From Hyperoplus lanceolatus (lineage: Eukaryota > Chordata > Actinopteri > Uranoscopiformes > Ammodytidae): DNA of 64,000 bases. Every line of letters starts with the position of its first letter. Within the stretch, counting starts at the first letter, position 1. Of this stretch, positions 24,295 to 58,867 are shown one piece after another. Where the stretch lies: contig CM049396.1 in NCBI GenBank assembly GCA_026929865.2, positions 19,275,001 through 19,339,000 of the forward strand, read 5' to 3'. The translations under genes and the position numbers were made by a program. A model generated the notes under the pieces. It was not told where the DNA came from, ran no database searches, and saw nothing but the letters and a program-made list of their open reading frames with translations.

Positions 24295-26721
24295 TTAATG
24301 TCCCCTCAGGAAGCTCTCTAAGAGACGGTCTCCCTTGTCAGAAAGCCAGTACCCAGCCATGGCTGCCACCGCTCCCATGAATATAGATGTGTAGACCAGA
24401 TCTCCCTTAGCAGCCAGTGTGGCCAGAGCACAAAGCACCACCCCGGAGAACATCTGCTGCAGCACCTCCACCTCATCGTCCTGGACGTCCTCAAACAGAC
24501 CTTTCTCCTGGGCGCCTGCACAGAGGTTGCAGTAAGTTGAGGTGATCACGGCAGTGTGGGTGCAAACATCTCTATGCATGATTGTACTGTATGTGATGGA
24601 ACTCACTAGGCTGTCGCTCCTTCACACAAACGCTGTCCCTGAGGAGGAATCCTTCAGCACAGTCACAGCGGAAAGAGCCTTCTGTGTTAACACAAATCTC
24701 ATCCAGACCGTGACAGGCGAGGACCCTTTCACTGCATTCATCCACATCTGACCAAATAATGAAAGACACATAAGGATGCATGCTGCTAATGGCATAATAC
24801 TTAAAAATATGATGTGATAATTATAATACCCAAACACTTGGCCCCTGTCAGTGTGTACCCAAAGGCACATTTCCTGCAGCGTGCTGGTCCCTGACCCATA
24901 CAACCCACACAGGCCGGGTCACAGTCTGAGGAAAGAGAGAAATACCATTTAAATCTTTACAACATAACTATGTTACAGGTATGTGAGGTCTCTTTACTGA
25001 TTGCTCTGCCATGTCTAAATAATTAGCCAAAAAATATCAAAAGTGTGTTACTGTTTTTATTGTTGTCGCTACATTTCTGTGCAGATAAACACACCACCAC
25101 ATATTTTAGTGTGGCAGAAGTGATCAGTGAGAGGGATTATTTTTGTGTGACTATATCATTTATTTTTTCATTACAATTTTGCATAATTTTGCAAAAGCTC
25201 TCAAGTGGAGCTACTTAGTTGGACAAAATAAAAAATGTCTTCATCAAGGGCCATAATGGAAGACTTCTTGGCCTTAATTGAGCTATGATCGACAGTTTGT
25301 AGATGTTTGTGATTCAATTTCCCCTTTCTCAAGATGTCTAACAAACTAAATCAAAAATTAACTTACTTTGTGGGCATTTACATGACTGCTAAAAATTGTT
25401 TACCTGCTGTTTAGAGTTTATACTGTTATGCTTCAGCTGTATACACTACAGTTCAAGAATGATTATAACATGATCTCGACTTAATGCCATGGTGTAGTTT
25501 TATAAAGAAAGTTAACCTTGGCTACAGTTGGTGGCTAGTCAACACACACAACCTTCAACAACTGTACATTCAGCACACTGATTTCATGATCACATAAATA
25601 TTATAAAAACTGAAGATGTTGTTAAAATACGGCATTGATAAATAAATAAAAATGTAGTAAAACTAATAAAATGTTGCACTCTTAATTTATCTTAATTATT
25701 ATTCAAATATGATTTATTGATGTACTCAAGATTGACTTTTTTACTTTTTCATATAACCTTTTACCAACTTTTTTTTCAGTTTTGGTGCTTAAAGGTGGAG
25801 TCCGGGATTCTGGAGAACGCTTGTCGTCCAAATCCCTTTTTGTCAAAATCAGTGACTAAGTCTTGATCCACTACCTGACCTTATTCTGTGCGCGCTAAAA
25901 AACATCTGGTGTTAAAGACGAGGCGCTGTAAACTGGTATGTAAACAAAGGGGCCACGTAAGTAACAACATGCCTGTTTGCCTGTGTATTAACACTGACTT
26001 TTCAAAGCACACAGTACGGACAGGTAGCAGATCGTGAGGAGATTTTCACTGATTTTGACAAATAAAATATTTTGACAACAAGCATTCTTCAGAATCACTG
26101 ACACCACCTTTTCCCTGGAATAGTGCTAAAACATTTTAATGAGTAGATCAACGGATTGCAAAATTACTGGTTCTCTCTCTTCCATATTATTATAAACTGA
26201 AAAGTCTATGGATGTTGGACTGTTTGGTGGGTAAAAATACGTCACCTAACAGTGAAATTATAATTGACTATTTTGTGATACTTTAAAGGTTTATTTAGTT
26301 ATAAAGTTTAATTTTATTTTTTTTTTACAATATAAGTATATATGTGTATTTTACACTAATTATAATACACTGACCTCTGCACTCAAAGGAACCCTCTGTA
26401 TTGAAGCAGTAGCTGTTTGCAGGACAGATACCCATCTTGGTGCCACACTCATCAATGTCTAAAACAAATTAGAAAACATGTGACCAATAGTCTTATTTTA
26501 TTCTTGTGCCATACCAGTATGATTTCCAGACTCAAACAATGAGCTCTGTTTACAGTACCTACACAGGTGTTATAATGGAGCATCCATCCTGCTTTGCATT
26601 CCTCACACTGGTCATTTTCTGGGCTTGAACACTTATTGCAGGAATGTGAACAGCTGTGCACCATAGCCATCAGACAACACAGCAAAGAAGCCTGCAGGAG
26701 GTCCCAATGAAGAATCCTCAT
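24295..26721 (-). CDS. creld1: CRELD1-like EGF membrane protein, short form
   Basis: Coding exons on the minus strand are 26721-26559, 26458-26375, 24925-24830, 24747-24607 and 24515-24295. All junctions are GT..AG and phase 1, giving an intact 234-aa frame. It has a hydrophobic start (about 1-23), a cysteine-rich furin-like repeat, a calcium-binding EGF (DIDECGTKMG), a second cysteine-rich repeat (CVGCMGQGPARC), another calcium-binding EGF (DVDECSERV) and a C-terminal pair of membrane segments (about 184-220, with ALATLAAKGDLVYTSIF and GYWLS). The C-terminus is diagnostic for CRELD1 rather than CRELD2. Canonical CRELD1 is about 420 aa with an N-terminal WE domain; neither that nor the first EGF was found up to il17rc. 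It sits just downstream of il17rc on the same strand, as I recall for mammals. It may be a truncated ohnolog. Confidence 0.85.
25791..26113. mobile_element. MITE-like element in a creld1 intron
   Basis: The ends are inverted copies: AAGGTGGAGTCCGGGATTCT and, read backward from the right, AAGGTGGTGTCAGTGATTCT. The next ~20 bp also pair (AACGCTTGTCGTC against AATGCTTGTTGTC). The length is about 320 bp and there is no coding capacity. No clear target duplication was seen. It lies in the long intron between the second and third coding exons of creld1. Confidence 0.6.
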
Positions 26722-28478
26722 ACCCTCTCAGTCCAATCAGGTCCACCAAAGATCAAATTGTGTATCTTATATATAATATAAAATACAACATCCAGGTTTG
26801 TTAAGCTAAACCATTAAAGTGCTTATTTCATACTTATTAATTGGTGCGCCCTGAAATGTGTCCTTTTCCCTTTTGAATACTTTACATTTTTAAGTTGGCT
26901 ACTTATTGATTCTAATACTTATGTAGGCTAGACCTAGCCTATTACATATTTTGAATGCAGGACTTATATTTTTAATTTACAGTATTGCTACCTTTTATAC
27001 AGTCGATGTTTTCTACAGAAAATCTCCCACCAATGTGAGGAAACGGTCTGACAAATGGAAAGAGTAACAGTTTCTCCAACAGCACTTTCTTAAATGACTG
27101 TTTAACAGACAAGGACAGAATTTCGAAGGATAAAGCGAATTTAGGCCTAATATTCGGAGTGTTCAATATGTCATCTATTACACATAGGCCTAGTATTGAG
27201 CGAGATTTTAATGTCAGCTCACGGTAAAAACTGATATTTGAACAGTCAACGCTCCAAACACTTGAATGGAGCTTAAAAGAAAACAGTGCCATGTATTAAG
27301 GGATTTGTTTTTACCTCTTCTATGTCCGTCGACAGAGTCTAAACTTTGAAGTCTATGGCAAAGTTTAAATGCTGTAACGAGGCGAAAGACGCGTGCGTTA
27401 CACTGACTGTTGATTACAGACAAATAAACCAAACAGTCCGGGCGGGCGGAATGCATCAGCCTGGCAGCACCGCCCCTCCAGAGTGTAATGAAATTATTAA
27501 CAAGCGCAGGAACTGACACCAGCTTGCACCAATAAAATCCATCGCACTACACGTAGAGATGGCCAATCACAATCCCAGATTCGCCGTGCACTAAAATAAG
27601 CACATTTATTTATAGACAAGGGTTGAGAGAGACTACAGACTTACAGTAGGCCTACATAGATAGGCCTATAATTAGTCCATTGAATATAATGTTAAACATG
27701 TTCTCATTTAAAGAGTAGCCTAAGTCTGGTCATATTCTGTATTTTTTATAATGTAATCAGCAAATACCAGGAAAAGACTAAAAAAACATGAATTAATCTG
27801 CAGTCACAGACTGATATCTTTTCCCCTGTGCCACAGACCTAAATTGTATATGGACACGATATAGCCTACAAAAGTGTTGTCGTTATATTTAACATCTTCT
27901 GTAAGACGAAACAAATAAATGGTTTGGGGTTTGAAAACACCAGACAGGGAAGTATCGAGAGACAAACTACTAGCATATTTTTGTTTTTGGTCAATCCATG
28001 ACATTACTTGACAATAACAACAAAATAGATGAAAGCCTTCCAGCCTTTAAAAGTGTCAAATGTTTATTAGTGGTTGAGGAAACGTTTGTATCTTCTATGG
28101 CTGGTGCCAATGGAGCAGGTTGGTCAATGGCTGATAATGCCGATATCACGTTGGTGTGTTTTTTGTTTGTTTTTTGCATTTAAAAAATGTATAAAGATTT
28201 CATACTTGAAAATGAGAAATAAAATTGAACTTGCGGTAAATGAACATGTATTAAATAAAAGTAGGCACAGAAAAATATTTGAAAAAAAAAGAATAGTCAT
28301 TGTCTATTGCACTTTGCCTTCCCTGGCTCTGTGAAATATTGCCATAGGGGACTTCTGGATATCGATCCAGCAGTCTGTAATTATTAAATTAGAAACAGAT
28401 ACAAGGTACAGTAAATATTTAGGGTTTTTTTTTTTTTTCAAGCGCTAATGTTGTTCCACAGCAGCAAATCAGTACTTT
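26722..28478. other. Region between creld1 and il17rc, possible creld1 5' leader exon
   Basis: No coding exon was recognised. On the minus strand a candidate non-coding first exon ends at a GTAAAA donor at 27309-27314, in a locally GC-richer patch with several CpGs (27360-27480). I looked here for the missing N-terminal half of CRELD1 and did not find it. Confidence 0.35.
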
Positions 28479-28484
28479 TTTATT
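28479..28484 (-). terminator. Poly(A) signal candidate for il17rc
   Basis: AATAAA is read on the minus strand about 120 nt past the il17rc stop codon. It is the nearest canonical signal. Confidence 0.5.
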
Positions 28485-28603
28485 GGCCTACAACCGGAGT
28501 GCAGGTATTGGCCATTGATATTCATCTCTTCCACAATTTGGATGATCATGTCCTTCATATGCAAAGAGCAACAGTAATGTTCAGGATGACAATTATGGGT
28601 GCT

Positions 28604-34197
<5,594 letters not shown>

Positions 34198-34777
34198 CCT
34201 AGTCCAGCAGCATTTTTCTCCAAATATCTTTCCCCAGGAAAGAAATGAAAATCTTGTTTAACAAGTCCAGTTTCTTCCTCCCCATCGTGACTTCAGGTTA
34301 GAGATTCACTTGATGGCTGAAAACGAAACAAACTGTAAGAGCCAATAGAGGATTATGATTGATACCTGGGTTTCACCTTTAGTTATGTGTGTGTCCTGTG
34401 GAAAAAAAGACATCTGTGTTCTCTGGCAGTTGTTTCTTCATAGGTTTCCTTTGAGTTGAACATGGAACAATTGCAAACACCCCATTTTTCTATTTAATGC
34501 TAAAAAAACTGACACAGACAGTTTTGTGGTGTACGACTAACTTCACAAATATAGGAGGATATTACTCTAACATTAGAAATCAGGCTGCATCAAGTTTCAC
34601 TAGTTAGCATAGAAATAGCACCTGCGTTACTTACCGAGTTAAGTAATCAGTTGAGGAGTGGTTTTCCTCTCTACAGATCATTCTGCGGGACACCTTGTGA
34701 AAAGTGTTTGAGTCAACTGAAAAATTAGCCATACAGCAACGTCTAAGTCATGACTCAGGAGACGTCCCGCCCTATCT

Positions 34778-34837
<60 letters not shown>

Positions 34838-36144
34838 GCGGTTGTCTCTGATTTATTCTCAGCAAAGAGCATAACATGTCACAAAATGCAATATCCTGAA
34901 ACTTCCTGCTCCCATTCCTGACTACAGCGTAATCAGCATGACCTATAGGTCAAAGTCCACAACTTTTTTTTTATCTTAACAAGACTGCACCTTGAAGAGT
35001 GGCTTGAGGCAGCGTTATACACAGAACTGTGTTGAACCAGCATGGTTTCTCTGGCAACAACTGTGCCAAAGTCAGCTTTTACTTGTTCATAGGATTTGGC
35101 ATAGATTTTTTTCACTTTCAGTAAACTGTGCCTTGACAAACAAGTTTGTCATCTCGGCTTGTAAGAATCCACATACCTTAAACATGAACAAATAATGCAC
35201 CTTACTGAGGACAATCCCACATCACACAATGAAAAACAGCAGCTCAACTGGTTTGACCACATAAAGTCGAGCTGAACACAGACCCCTGTCTGCCTTAAAC
35301 TCACCAGAGTAAAAAAAACATCTTCTATTTACTCAAGCTCATTTCTACTTCAAGTGTGACTGTGTTGGCTCCTTTCCATTTAATTAAATTGTACATTCAC
35401 TCTGCAATATGTTGCTGTAGTTTTTCCAGAGTAAGATATAATCCTTTGTTTAAACTAAACAAGCAGACAATGCAATGCATGATCAAATACTTCTAACCTT
35501 TCTTTTTATTTTAGTAAAGTTCTTAATGCAGGAACTTTTTTATTATTGTCATGTTTTTTTTGTATTGTGGTATTGCCAAAAAAAAGGATTGAACAGTCTA
35601 CTGTGTAATATGATGTGTGACATTGTGCTTTCCTTTTATCGAGAGGAGAAAATTGCATCTAAATCTTTAGGAAAAACATCTTAAGCCTTTCCTTTCACAT
35701 TTCATAAATGTAATGCCAGGCTGTAATAATGCTGCGATATAAAAACAGTACGCTAACATTCCACTGCTTCCACTTTCAACGTTCTTACCACAGAAACAGT
35801 CTCACACAGGGTTGCAGGTTACTTTTAAAGCATTCATTATGTATAAAGCACTAAGATTGCTTAGCTTTAGGGCCGGCTATGATAAGAAGAGATTGCAGGA
35901 TTCGTTGTTCTGTTATTTATTATGAATAAGAAAGAAATATACAATTTACATATTGCATATAGTAGCATGTAACTATACAACGTAATATCATTTTAAAAAG
36001 TTGCATTTTTAATTACAAGGTTTTAACAGTAGACCTTGTAGTATTGATGCCAATTATTTCAAATCTGTGGATCGAGGTCAATTTGAAAGGGAATATGGTG
36101 CAGGGCTGTTGTGCTGTAGAACAAATGCCACTTTGAAGTCTTAA
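34198..36144. other. Region between il17rc and itih, no gene recognised
   Basis: No conserved exon is seen on either strand. A (CT)n microsatellite occupies about 34783-34834. The il17rc promoter is expected somewhere in 34198-34900 but no TATA box or initiator could be chosen. The remainder is AT-rich single-copy-looking DNA. Confidence 0.5.
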
Positions 36145-36150
36145 TTTATT
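36145..36150 (-). terminator. Poly(A) signal candidate for itih
   Basis: AATAAA is read on the minus strand about 220 nt past the itih stop codon. Confidence 0.45.
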
Positions 36151-36365
36151 ATGTTCACTTTAGAATAGCCTCTTTAATTTTTGAAGAATTATAGCAAAAC
36201 AAGTATAACAGTGACACCATTGCCAAATCCCCAATATCAATGACTTAGGTTCTTAAAAGACAACTGAAAATCTAGGATACAATTGATTTGTTTATGTAGA
36301 TGACAGATGGTACGTATTTTTCGATGACGAATCTCTGATTGCCTAATTATTCTTCAACATGGTTC

Positions 36366-52310
<15,945 letters not shown>

Positions 52311-52599
52311 GATAGCTCCCACCAGAGTGCAATCAAGGCAGCTGAAACAGTCTTTTGTACTCAAACAGTAAAGGGCAGCATTGATTTTCTCTAACACTCC
52401 TCTTTCAACAACTCTCTCACTTGTATACGTGACAAAAACTCTAGAATAAAAACACACAGCCACTCATTTTCATACTTTGCATACTTGGAATCAACCCCCA
52501 TAGCAACGTCATAAATCAGCAGAAATGTATTGTAGTATCTAACGTTATGACACATTCTAAGATTACTGTTTAATCAAGAGATTGCTTGATTACATATAA

Positions 52600-53280
52600 A
52601 ATTAACTATAAGGATAGGCAGGAAGATTGTCCCCTCGTGTGTGCAGTAGAGCTAGAAATTAATGTGAATTGTTAAGATTAGAAGTCTGCATGTAAATGAT
52701 CATTAAATCACGTTTAGTCTGTGTATCTGCTTAGAAACAGATAGAAAGGATTTCAATGTCCTATTGTATGGCAAGGCTCGGTCAGAGAGAGTTCACAGCC
52801 TCTAGCGTCCAGGAATGCTTCTTTTAATTGGCAAAGCCTAGAGATAAGTCATAGGTTATAGTTACACAAATTCAGGAGATGAAAATAACTATAAGTTCAT
52901 TTATCTGAGGTGTCCAGCAAGGTTTCTGTAAGGAGTGGGACCAGACTTTCTTGAGTCTCCTCCTTCGGTCAATTTATAGCCTCAGACAGGTCAGTGAAAG
53001 GATGTTTTACCAGACATAATTAAAGGAAGATAGCATAGAGACACTTAGAATTCACCAATCAGAAATGAGTGAGGGCAGATCTTAGAGAGGGAGACTGACC
53101 AACCAGGACATCACATTTTGCGGTTTAAAAAGGACACACACATGCAGAGAAGGTAGGTGTAATATGGAATTGGGAAAACTAGGTTGGCCACCTGGACTGA
53201 TGCAGGCTTGAGTTCATTGTCTTAAATAAAGTCTGTTTTTATCCACCTCAACTCAACCTGTCTCAGCAGATTATTTTATC
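52600..53280 (+). mobile_element. Possible solo LTR-like block (fossil)
   Basis: The block has a TATA-like TTTAAAAAGG at about 53123, an AATAAA at about 53226 and a following stretch that resembles an R-U5 end. No paired LTR, primer site or coding part is nearby. The ends and the family could not be fixed, so this is only a suggestion. Confidence 0.25.
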
Positions 53281-56033
53281 TTTCAAACTGCACCTTTTTG
53301 AATGGAAACCAGCCCAGATACTTCAGTATCTAATATGGAACTGCCTTATTGAGGGCCTGTGCACTTTGCCAGGAAGCTTTTAATGTAAACACAGACAGCA
53401 CTGGTTTGATAATTTCCAGTGAGGAGACACTTTTGAGAAAATGTGGCTTATTAGGTTCATTGTGCCCTGTGAGGCAAACTACTGTTGATGATGCAAATAC
53501 AAGCAGGCTTATTTCCTCTGTTTGATCATACTGACTCCTGTACAATGTCACCTCATGTCATCAGGGAAATCTAGACATTTGACACATGAGCCCTTTGTCT
53601 TAAGACAGATGATAGATTTGCATTTCCTTAAAGATATCTGTGTGAACTCTATGAACTCACCCAGGAGGACTTCCCATGAGAAGCTCACTTGAAGCAAAAT
53701 GGGAATTAAATTACACCCATTGATTGTAATAGTATCAAGGTAAAAATAGAAAGAACAGCTTCCTATTTGCATGCGTGTTAGTCTTACTTTTTCTTTATTA
53801 TCTTGTGTACCATGCTCAGAGCATTACATGGTTTTTGTGGGATTGCCAAGTCACTGTGATATCACTGTTAATCAAACAACACACACACACAATCAAGCAA
53901 AAATTAATTTATTGTCTCTGTCTTTAAGTTTGTACAGCTTTTATGGAGGAGTACCAATCTGACGAGGTCAGGAAAGAGTGAAAACAGTTGATGCAGCAGG
54001 CAAAAGCAATCATACACCTAGCTTTCATTGTAAGCATTAAATAGATCAAACACAGGTGCTACTGTGTAAAGCACAAAGAAAATGGCTGCATAGGTAAAGT
54101 AATCAAGAAAAATACCTTGAAATACCCTGATGATGTCAATGATGCTACTGTGTTGTATTATAGGAAATGTAGGTTCCAGCGTTTCTCACAATCAAGACAA
54201 AAAGTCTGGATGCCTCGGCCTAGCTTTATGACTTGGAGCAATCTTTTTTAAATGTCCCTCTTGTGAGTGTATCTACCCCACCCCACCCCCACCCCCCAAC
54301 TGTATGTAAATACAAATCCTGGATTATACCTTTAATTGTAAGAAACATGTTAAAGTTTAGGGGGCTATGAGTTGGGAAAAACTCTCTTAGTTTTGAAGAC
54401 TAATCATACCCATTTTACTTCTTGACTACATAGATTTTTGCAACTGCTTTTTTTTGTTGCAAAATACATAAAGCATTGATACATTTTACAAACTATTTGT
54501 CCGATAGGAATTATAGCAGTTATAAAAGAGAAGTAAGTATTGGAAGTGAATGTGTTGTTTTTGAGGCTGAACTACTGAATCAACTGAAAATGTGATAGTG
54601 TAATATTTGTTAAAGATCTTTGAATTAAGTCAGCCATAATACACACAATTACTTGTGTGAGCCAGATGATGTTGTCAAGCCAGCATCTAATGAATATAAT
54701 TTAGAAAACCTATGCATTGTACAAATAGCATGTCAATTGGCTGTGGCTTCTCAATAAATCACATTCTTTGTGTGCCTCTATCGCCATCATATAATCAACA
54801 TGTATCAACTGCCGGCCACACAGTAATCTCTTAAAAACCACAAAGGCAACAATATGTAAAGCTACTGATTGCATTATTAGAGGTATGGTATGATTATGAT
54901 TGTGACTCGTACTTTTAATCGAGTCCTTCAGCCCTCCTTGGCGTATGGTTTCAATGCCAGTTGCCAATCTTTTCACAATATCCTCTCGTAACCCACCACA
55001 TAAACCTGTGAAAATTCAGAATATCAATATCTGTATGCATGCAGGCGGTGGTTCAGGTGGTAGGACTTCAGTGAACAATATACACAGACATATATATATT
55101 GTTCTGTTTTTACAATCTGTGATATTTTGTGAGCTGCAACACGATCCGATTATAGTTATTGTTTATGTGTTGTTGCTAAATTAACTGTTTCAATCCACAT
55201 TCATTATTAAAATCTCATGTTTAACCTTTGAAGGCAAAAGCGTATATAGAATATCTATTGTCTGCTTTGAATCTAAATGCTTTTCTTCATAAAATTTAAA
55301 CTGCAATACAAGGCACTCTCACAGGTGTTTTTAGTTTTTTTCCACCTGAAGATAAAGTTCAAGTTCATTCAAATCTCTTAAGGATATTCCAAGAGCTTGT
55401 GCTGGAAGCATTTCATCGATGAAGAATGAAATCTATCCTTGGACTGACAGAGCAGAGGAAAGCAACCGGTCCTAGAGACCAGGATGTCAAGTCTTCACAG
55501 TGACGGCATGATGTTGGCCAATTAAGTGTTGCATTAAGACACATATCTGCAGCACCGACCAATGGATTATCTAATGTTAACTGTACAAACACAGGAGCTA
55601 TGTACAGACTAACAAGAATTCATATGTACACACGGCGGTTTACACATAGGGATGATATGAGCAACACAAACAGGAACTATTCATATAAACACAGCATGGA
55701 CAGTATCTTATGTACATTCAATGGGTGGTAAGGTTCATACATAAGCAATGCAACCAAAGTCTGCACTCTTAAGCCTGATGGGCTCATTTAATTTGTTTTG
55801 TAATGTACTATAGTGCCTTTACACTGCACTCAAGTATTGTGTTCTGTATTATGGACATGAGGTATGTTGATGCAAATGAAACAAAAAACATAAAACTCAA
55901 GAATTGGGACGAGTATGTACATAATATGGTTAAATACATGCCGGTTAAATATATACAGTATGCACATAAGATTGACTAGACATACAATGCGATTTCTTTT
56001 TGGTAACGGAATTGGAAGACACAATCCTACTCA
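53281..56033. other. Intergenic stretch, no gene recognised
   Basis: Only short open frames without conserved motifs are present. An 88-codon minus frame at 54710-54976 (KRLATGIETIRQGG) is not recognised. A short (AC)n run lies at 53880-53892. Confidence 0.45.
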
Positions 56034-56035
56034 AA

Positions 56036-56332
56036 TTACAGAGTCCTGGCTTTGGGGTCAGGCGGCTGATATGATGGAGCCGGATTGGGACCGGGGCTGT
56101 CCCGCGCTGAGGGCACAGCGGGAAAGGCAAAGACACCGGAAGGAAGAGGGAAAGGAAAGCCAGGCCATTGGCTAACACAGAGCGGTGAGGACAGGGACAA
56201 AGCCCTGAATGGAGGAGGAGAGTGGAGTTGATAACTGGGAGGGGGCCGTATGGAAGGGCTGCTCCTCACTGTTGACAGCCACGGCAAGGGGAGACTGTTG
56301 CCCTCTGGACCTGGGGCAGTCCATGTTGATAC
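56036..56332 (-). other. Orphan proline-rich open frame, possible 3' exon
   Basis: A 99-codon frame runs from a possible splice acceptor at 56332 (TTAAG before the exon) to TAA at 56036-56038. It lies in a GC-rich island surrounded by AT-rich DNA. It is rich in Pro and Ser and contains RPPPSYQL and APSYQPPDPK. A second frame of the same strand is also open for about 54 codons from an ATG in good context (MDCPRSRGQQ). Neither is recognised. A candidate start exon (MSDSE, minus strand, near 57920) exists, but linking the two is speculation. Confidence 0.3.
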
Positions 56333-56456
56333 CTTAAGTGGTTAGGCAATAGACAAATATTAAACTCCCCGACAATGATTAACTACATGTATACAATAAA
56401 TAGTGTGGGTACACAATCTTGTAAAGTGTGTTTAAGCTTTTCTTATGACCACAGGC

Positions 56457-56640
56457 AGAGGTGGAAAGAGTACAAAAACATTCTACTCAAGTAAAAGTAT
56501 GATTACTTAATTTTTAAAAGTAAAAGTACTGGTCTAAAAATCTACTGAAGTAAAAGTGAAAAAGTAGCTGATTTAAAATGTACTTAAAGTACAAGTTACT
56601 AGTTACTTTTTAACAGCGGGAGGGGGCAGGGGTCTCTTCA
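56457..56640. mobile_element. hAT-like terminal fragment
   Basis: The text CAGAGGTGGAAAGAGTAC followed by CTACTCAAGTAAAAGTA and several more AAGTAAAAGT blocks is a widespread fish repeat related to hAT ends. No partner end was located nearby, so it is treated as a fragment. Confidence 0.55.
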
Positions 56641-57334
56641 GTGTTGGCGGGCATTATATATATAGACAAGGGGATATAAATCTCAAACTAGTTTTGTTTA
56701 ATTAATGCAACAATTTTACAAATTAAAGTACACAAATTAAACAAATCATGTCACCACACATGTATGGATGTATACTGTGTCATTATACTTTAGATAAGCA
56801 AATATGGAGCAAATAGTCTGTTAATGTGGGAATGGGAATGTAACCGTTCTACAGACCTAAACAGACTGCAGTTCTAATAATGTAATTGTGTATAATTGAT
56901 CTAAACCATGGAAATTGCAAGCTGCTCGATTGACAAAAATCATAATCATGATTAGTTTGATTGACATTGTGTAATCACAATTATTATAGAAAATTATTTG
57001 TTGATTTAAGAACTGCAACATGCACTTATTTAACATTTGACACCATGACTTTTGACTTTAAACATATCCTAATTGAACTGAAAACAAGGAAAATGCAAAT
57101 AGCCTAAGTAAAACATATTTTTAATAATTAAATAAAATAAGTGTCAAAATCAAAATAAACCGTTGCAAATGTTGTTGATAGGGCACGTATTTTGCTAGCA
57201 GGAATGTGAGGGCATATTTATTTATATCTCATGGAGCTGGCTGGTTAAGCAAGTTGCATTGTAGGCCACAGTGTTCTTAATTGATGACTGTTGTGGTGGC
57301 AAGAGTCAAGGAGCTTTAAACGCAAGTATCATCT

Positions 57335-57520
57335 CTTCTCAACGAGCAGCGGGAGCACTGACACGCAGCCCGCTCCTCGCGCAGCAGCCCCGAGCTGAGA
57401 GGTGTAGCCTATCTCCTGCTCTGACCGCAGCTGGCAGGGCTGCTGCGCGAGGACCGGGCCGTCTGTCAGTGCTCTGTGACGGGGGACGGGCCGGGAGGCT
57501 CCCGCTGCTCGTTGAGAAGC
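57335..57520. repeat. GC-rich foldback repeat
   Basis: TTCTCAACGAGCAGCGGGAG at the left is matched by its inverse at the right end. Inner arms share CCTCGCGCAGCAGCCC. The central part (GCTCTGACCGCAGCTGG) recurs inverted at about 57685-57710. It sits beside the dispersed repeat at 57541-57672 and is related to 39586-39860. Confidence 0.7.
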
Positions 57521-57540
57521 GTTACAAGTGATATTTGCTT

Positions 57541-57672
57541 CGGCGAAAAAGTCACCAATTACACCAGAAAAAAAGCTAGATGTGTCGCTTGTCGCTGTTT
57601 TGAAAAAAAAGTCGCCAGGGGGGCTGAAAAGTAGCTAAATATAGCGACACAATCGCTAAGTTGGCAACACTG
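57541..57672 (+). repeat. Dispersed repeat, copy 2
   Basis: The segment contains GAAAAAGTCACCAATTACACC, TGTCGCTTGTCGCTGTTTTG-like text and ends TTGGCAACACTG. It is a known-looking teleost interspersed repeat and matches 39590-39690 in inverse orientation. It has no coding function. Confidence 0.6.
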
Positions 57673-58526
57673 CCCGAGCAGCCCCTCCCAGCTGCGGTCA
57701 GAGCAGGAGCATACACACACACCTCTCCGCTCTGTTACAATTAGTTTGCTATCTTGCCTGGCAGTTACAGCTACTTTTGTTAGGCCTACCAGCACACTTA
57801 AAATGATTTTAAGCTAACATACATGGTATGTCAGTGATTAAAATGTATGCTCAATATGTACGTATGTAGTTATCATTATACTAATGTTTAATCACCTCGG
57901 AATCGGACATGGTGTTTGTCTCCTGTCAATGTAACTGAATTCACATGAACGCGCGTAGCTGTCGTTCAGAGGGAGGAGCTACAGCAGGTAGAGCGTTGGG
58001 AAAACAGCCTTTGGGATCCCAACGGCTGAAACGATCAACTGCAGCTTTAATGACGAGGAAAAACACCACACAATAAACAGTGCCGCGCTCACATTTTCGC
58101 CAAAACTCTCTTCACTCTAGCCGAGGTGACTACAAACGGCGGAAATGATTCAAACCAGCGGTTTCTTACCGGGGTGAGATTGGTTTTATATTCGACATTC
58201 GTCTATTTTCCGGGGTTGTAACTGTAATAGCGTCACGAAAACCGCACCAATTTCCTCCAGAATGGTATTATTATGTACAGAAGACTAAGACTGACATTGC
58301 ACAGGCTTGATCAACTCACCAAAATCAGCGAGTCTCGAGAAAGATCAAAGAAACCGCGCCGAATATAGTTTTTAGTGCCACACGGCAGCGGACTGCTTAG
58401 GGACCGTCGCAAAAGTGCAACGTCTTTTTTCTATTCTTACTAACTCACTGGAAATTCATCCTATCAACACCAAACCACTTCTGTTGTGTTTATGAACACA
58501 TTTTGTAGTTACCACAACCCTTTGTT
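57673..58526. other. GC-richer region with candidate minus-strand leader exons
   Basis: Two donor-like sites on the minus strand (GTGAGT near 58318 and GTAAGA near 58170) and a short start (MSDSE near 57920) could mark the 5' end of a gene reading left. The segment also resembles dispersed fish repeats in style, so a real promoter is not established. Confidence 0.25.
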
Positions 58527-58867
58527 TTAAAGAGGACCTATTATGCTACTTTTCTGGTCTTAATTTCTTGTTTTACACTGCTATAGAGCCAGGGGCGTTG
58601 CACCACATTCTGGGCCCCTATACAGGAAGTCCTGATGGGCCCTCTGAGAGGCGGTCTTACAATACAAACATGTAAAAGCTATGTTTGTCTATAGTCCAAA
58701 ACTTATGAGTGACTGGTCCCTCTCTGAGCCAGATAACAACATAATGTTTCTATTGAAGAATGACCAAATCATTACGCATACTTGAACACAACCCCTGGTA
58801 TAATGACTCTTAATAACCATGCACACACACAGTGTTTCTCACAGGACTTTGGGAGACTGTGTGGTGG

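Noticed and set aside
26972-27519. Overlapping minus-strand frames as the missing N-terminal half of CRELD1
   Set aside because: They contain none of the expected cysteine or WE-domain patterns.
34678-34872. Arg-Glu repeat protein
   Set aside because: It is a translation of the (CT)n microsatellite with no conserved flanks.
54710-54976. Minus frame containing KRLATGIETIRQGG as a gene
   Set aside because: No homology is recognised, there is no supporting exon nearby, and the frame is short.
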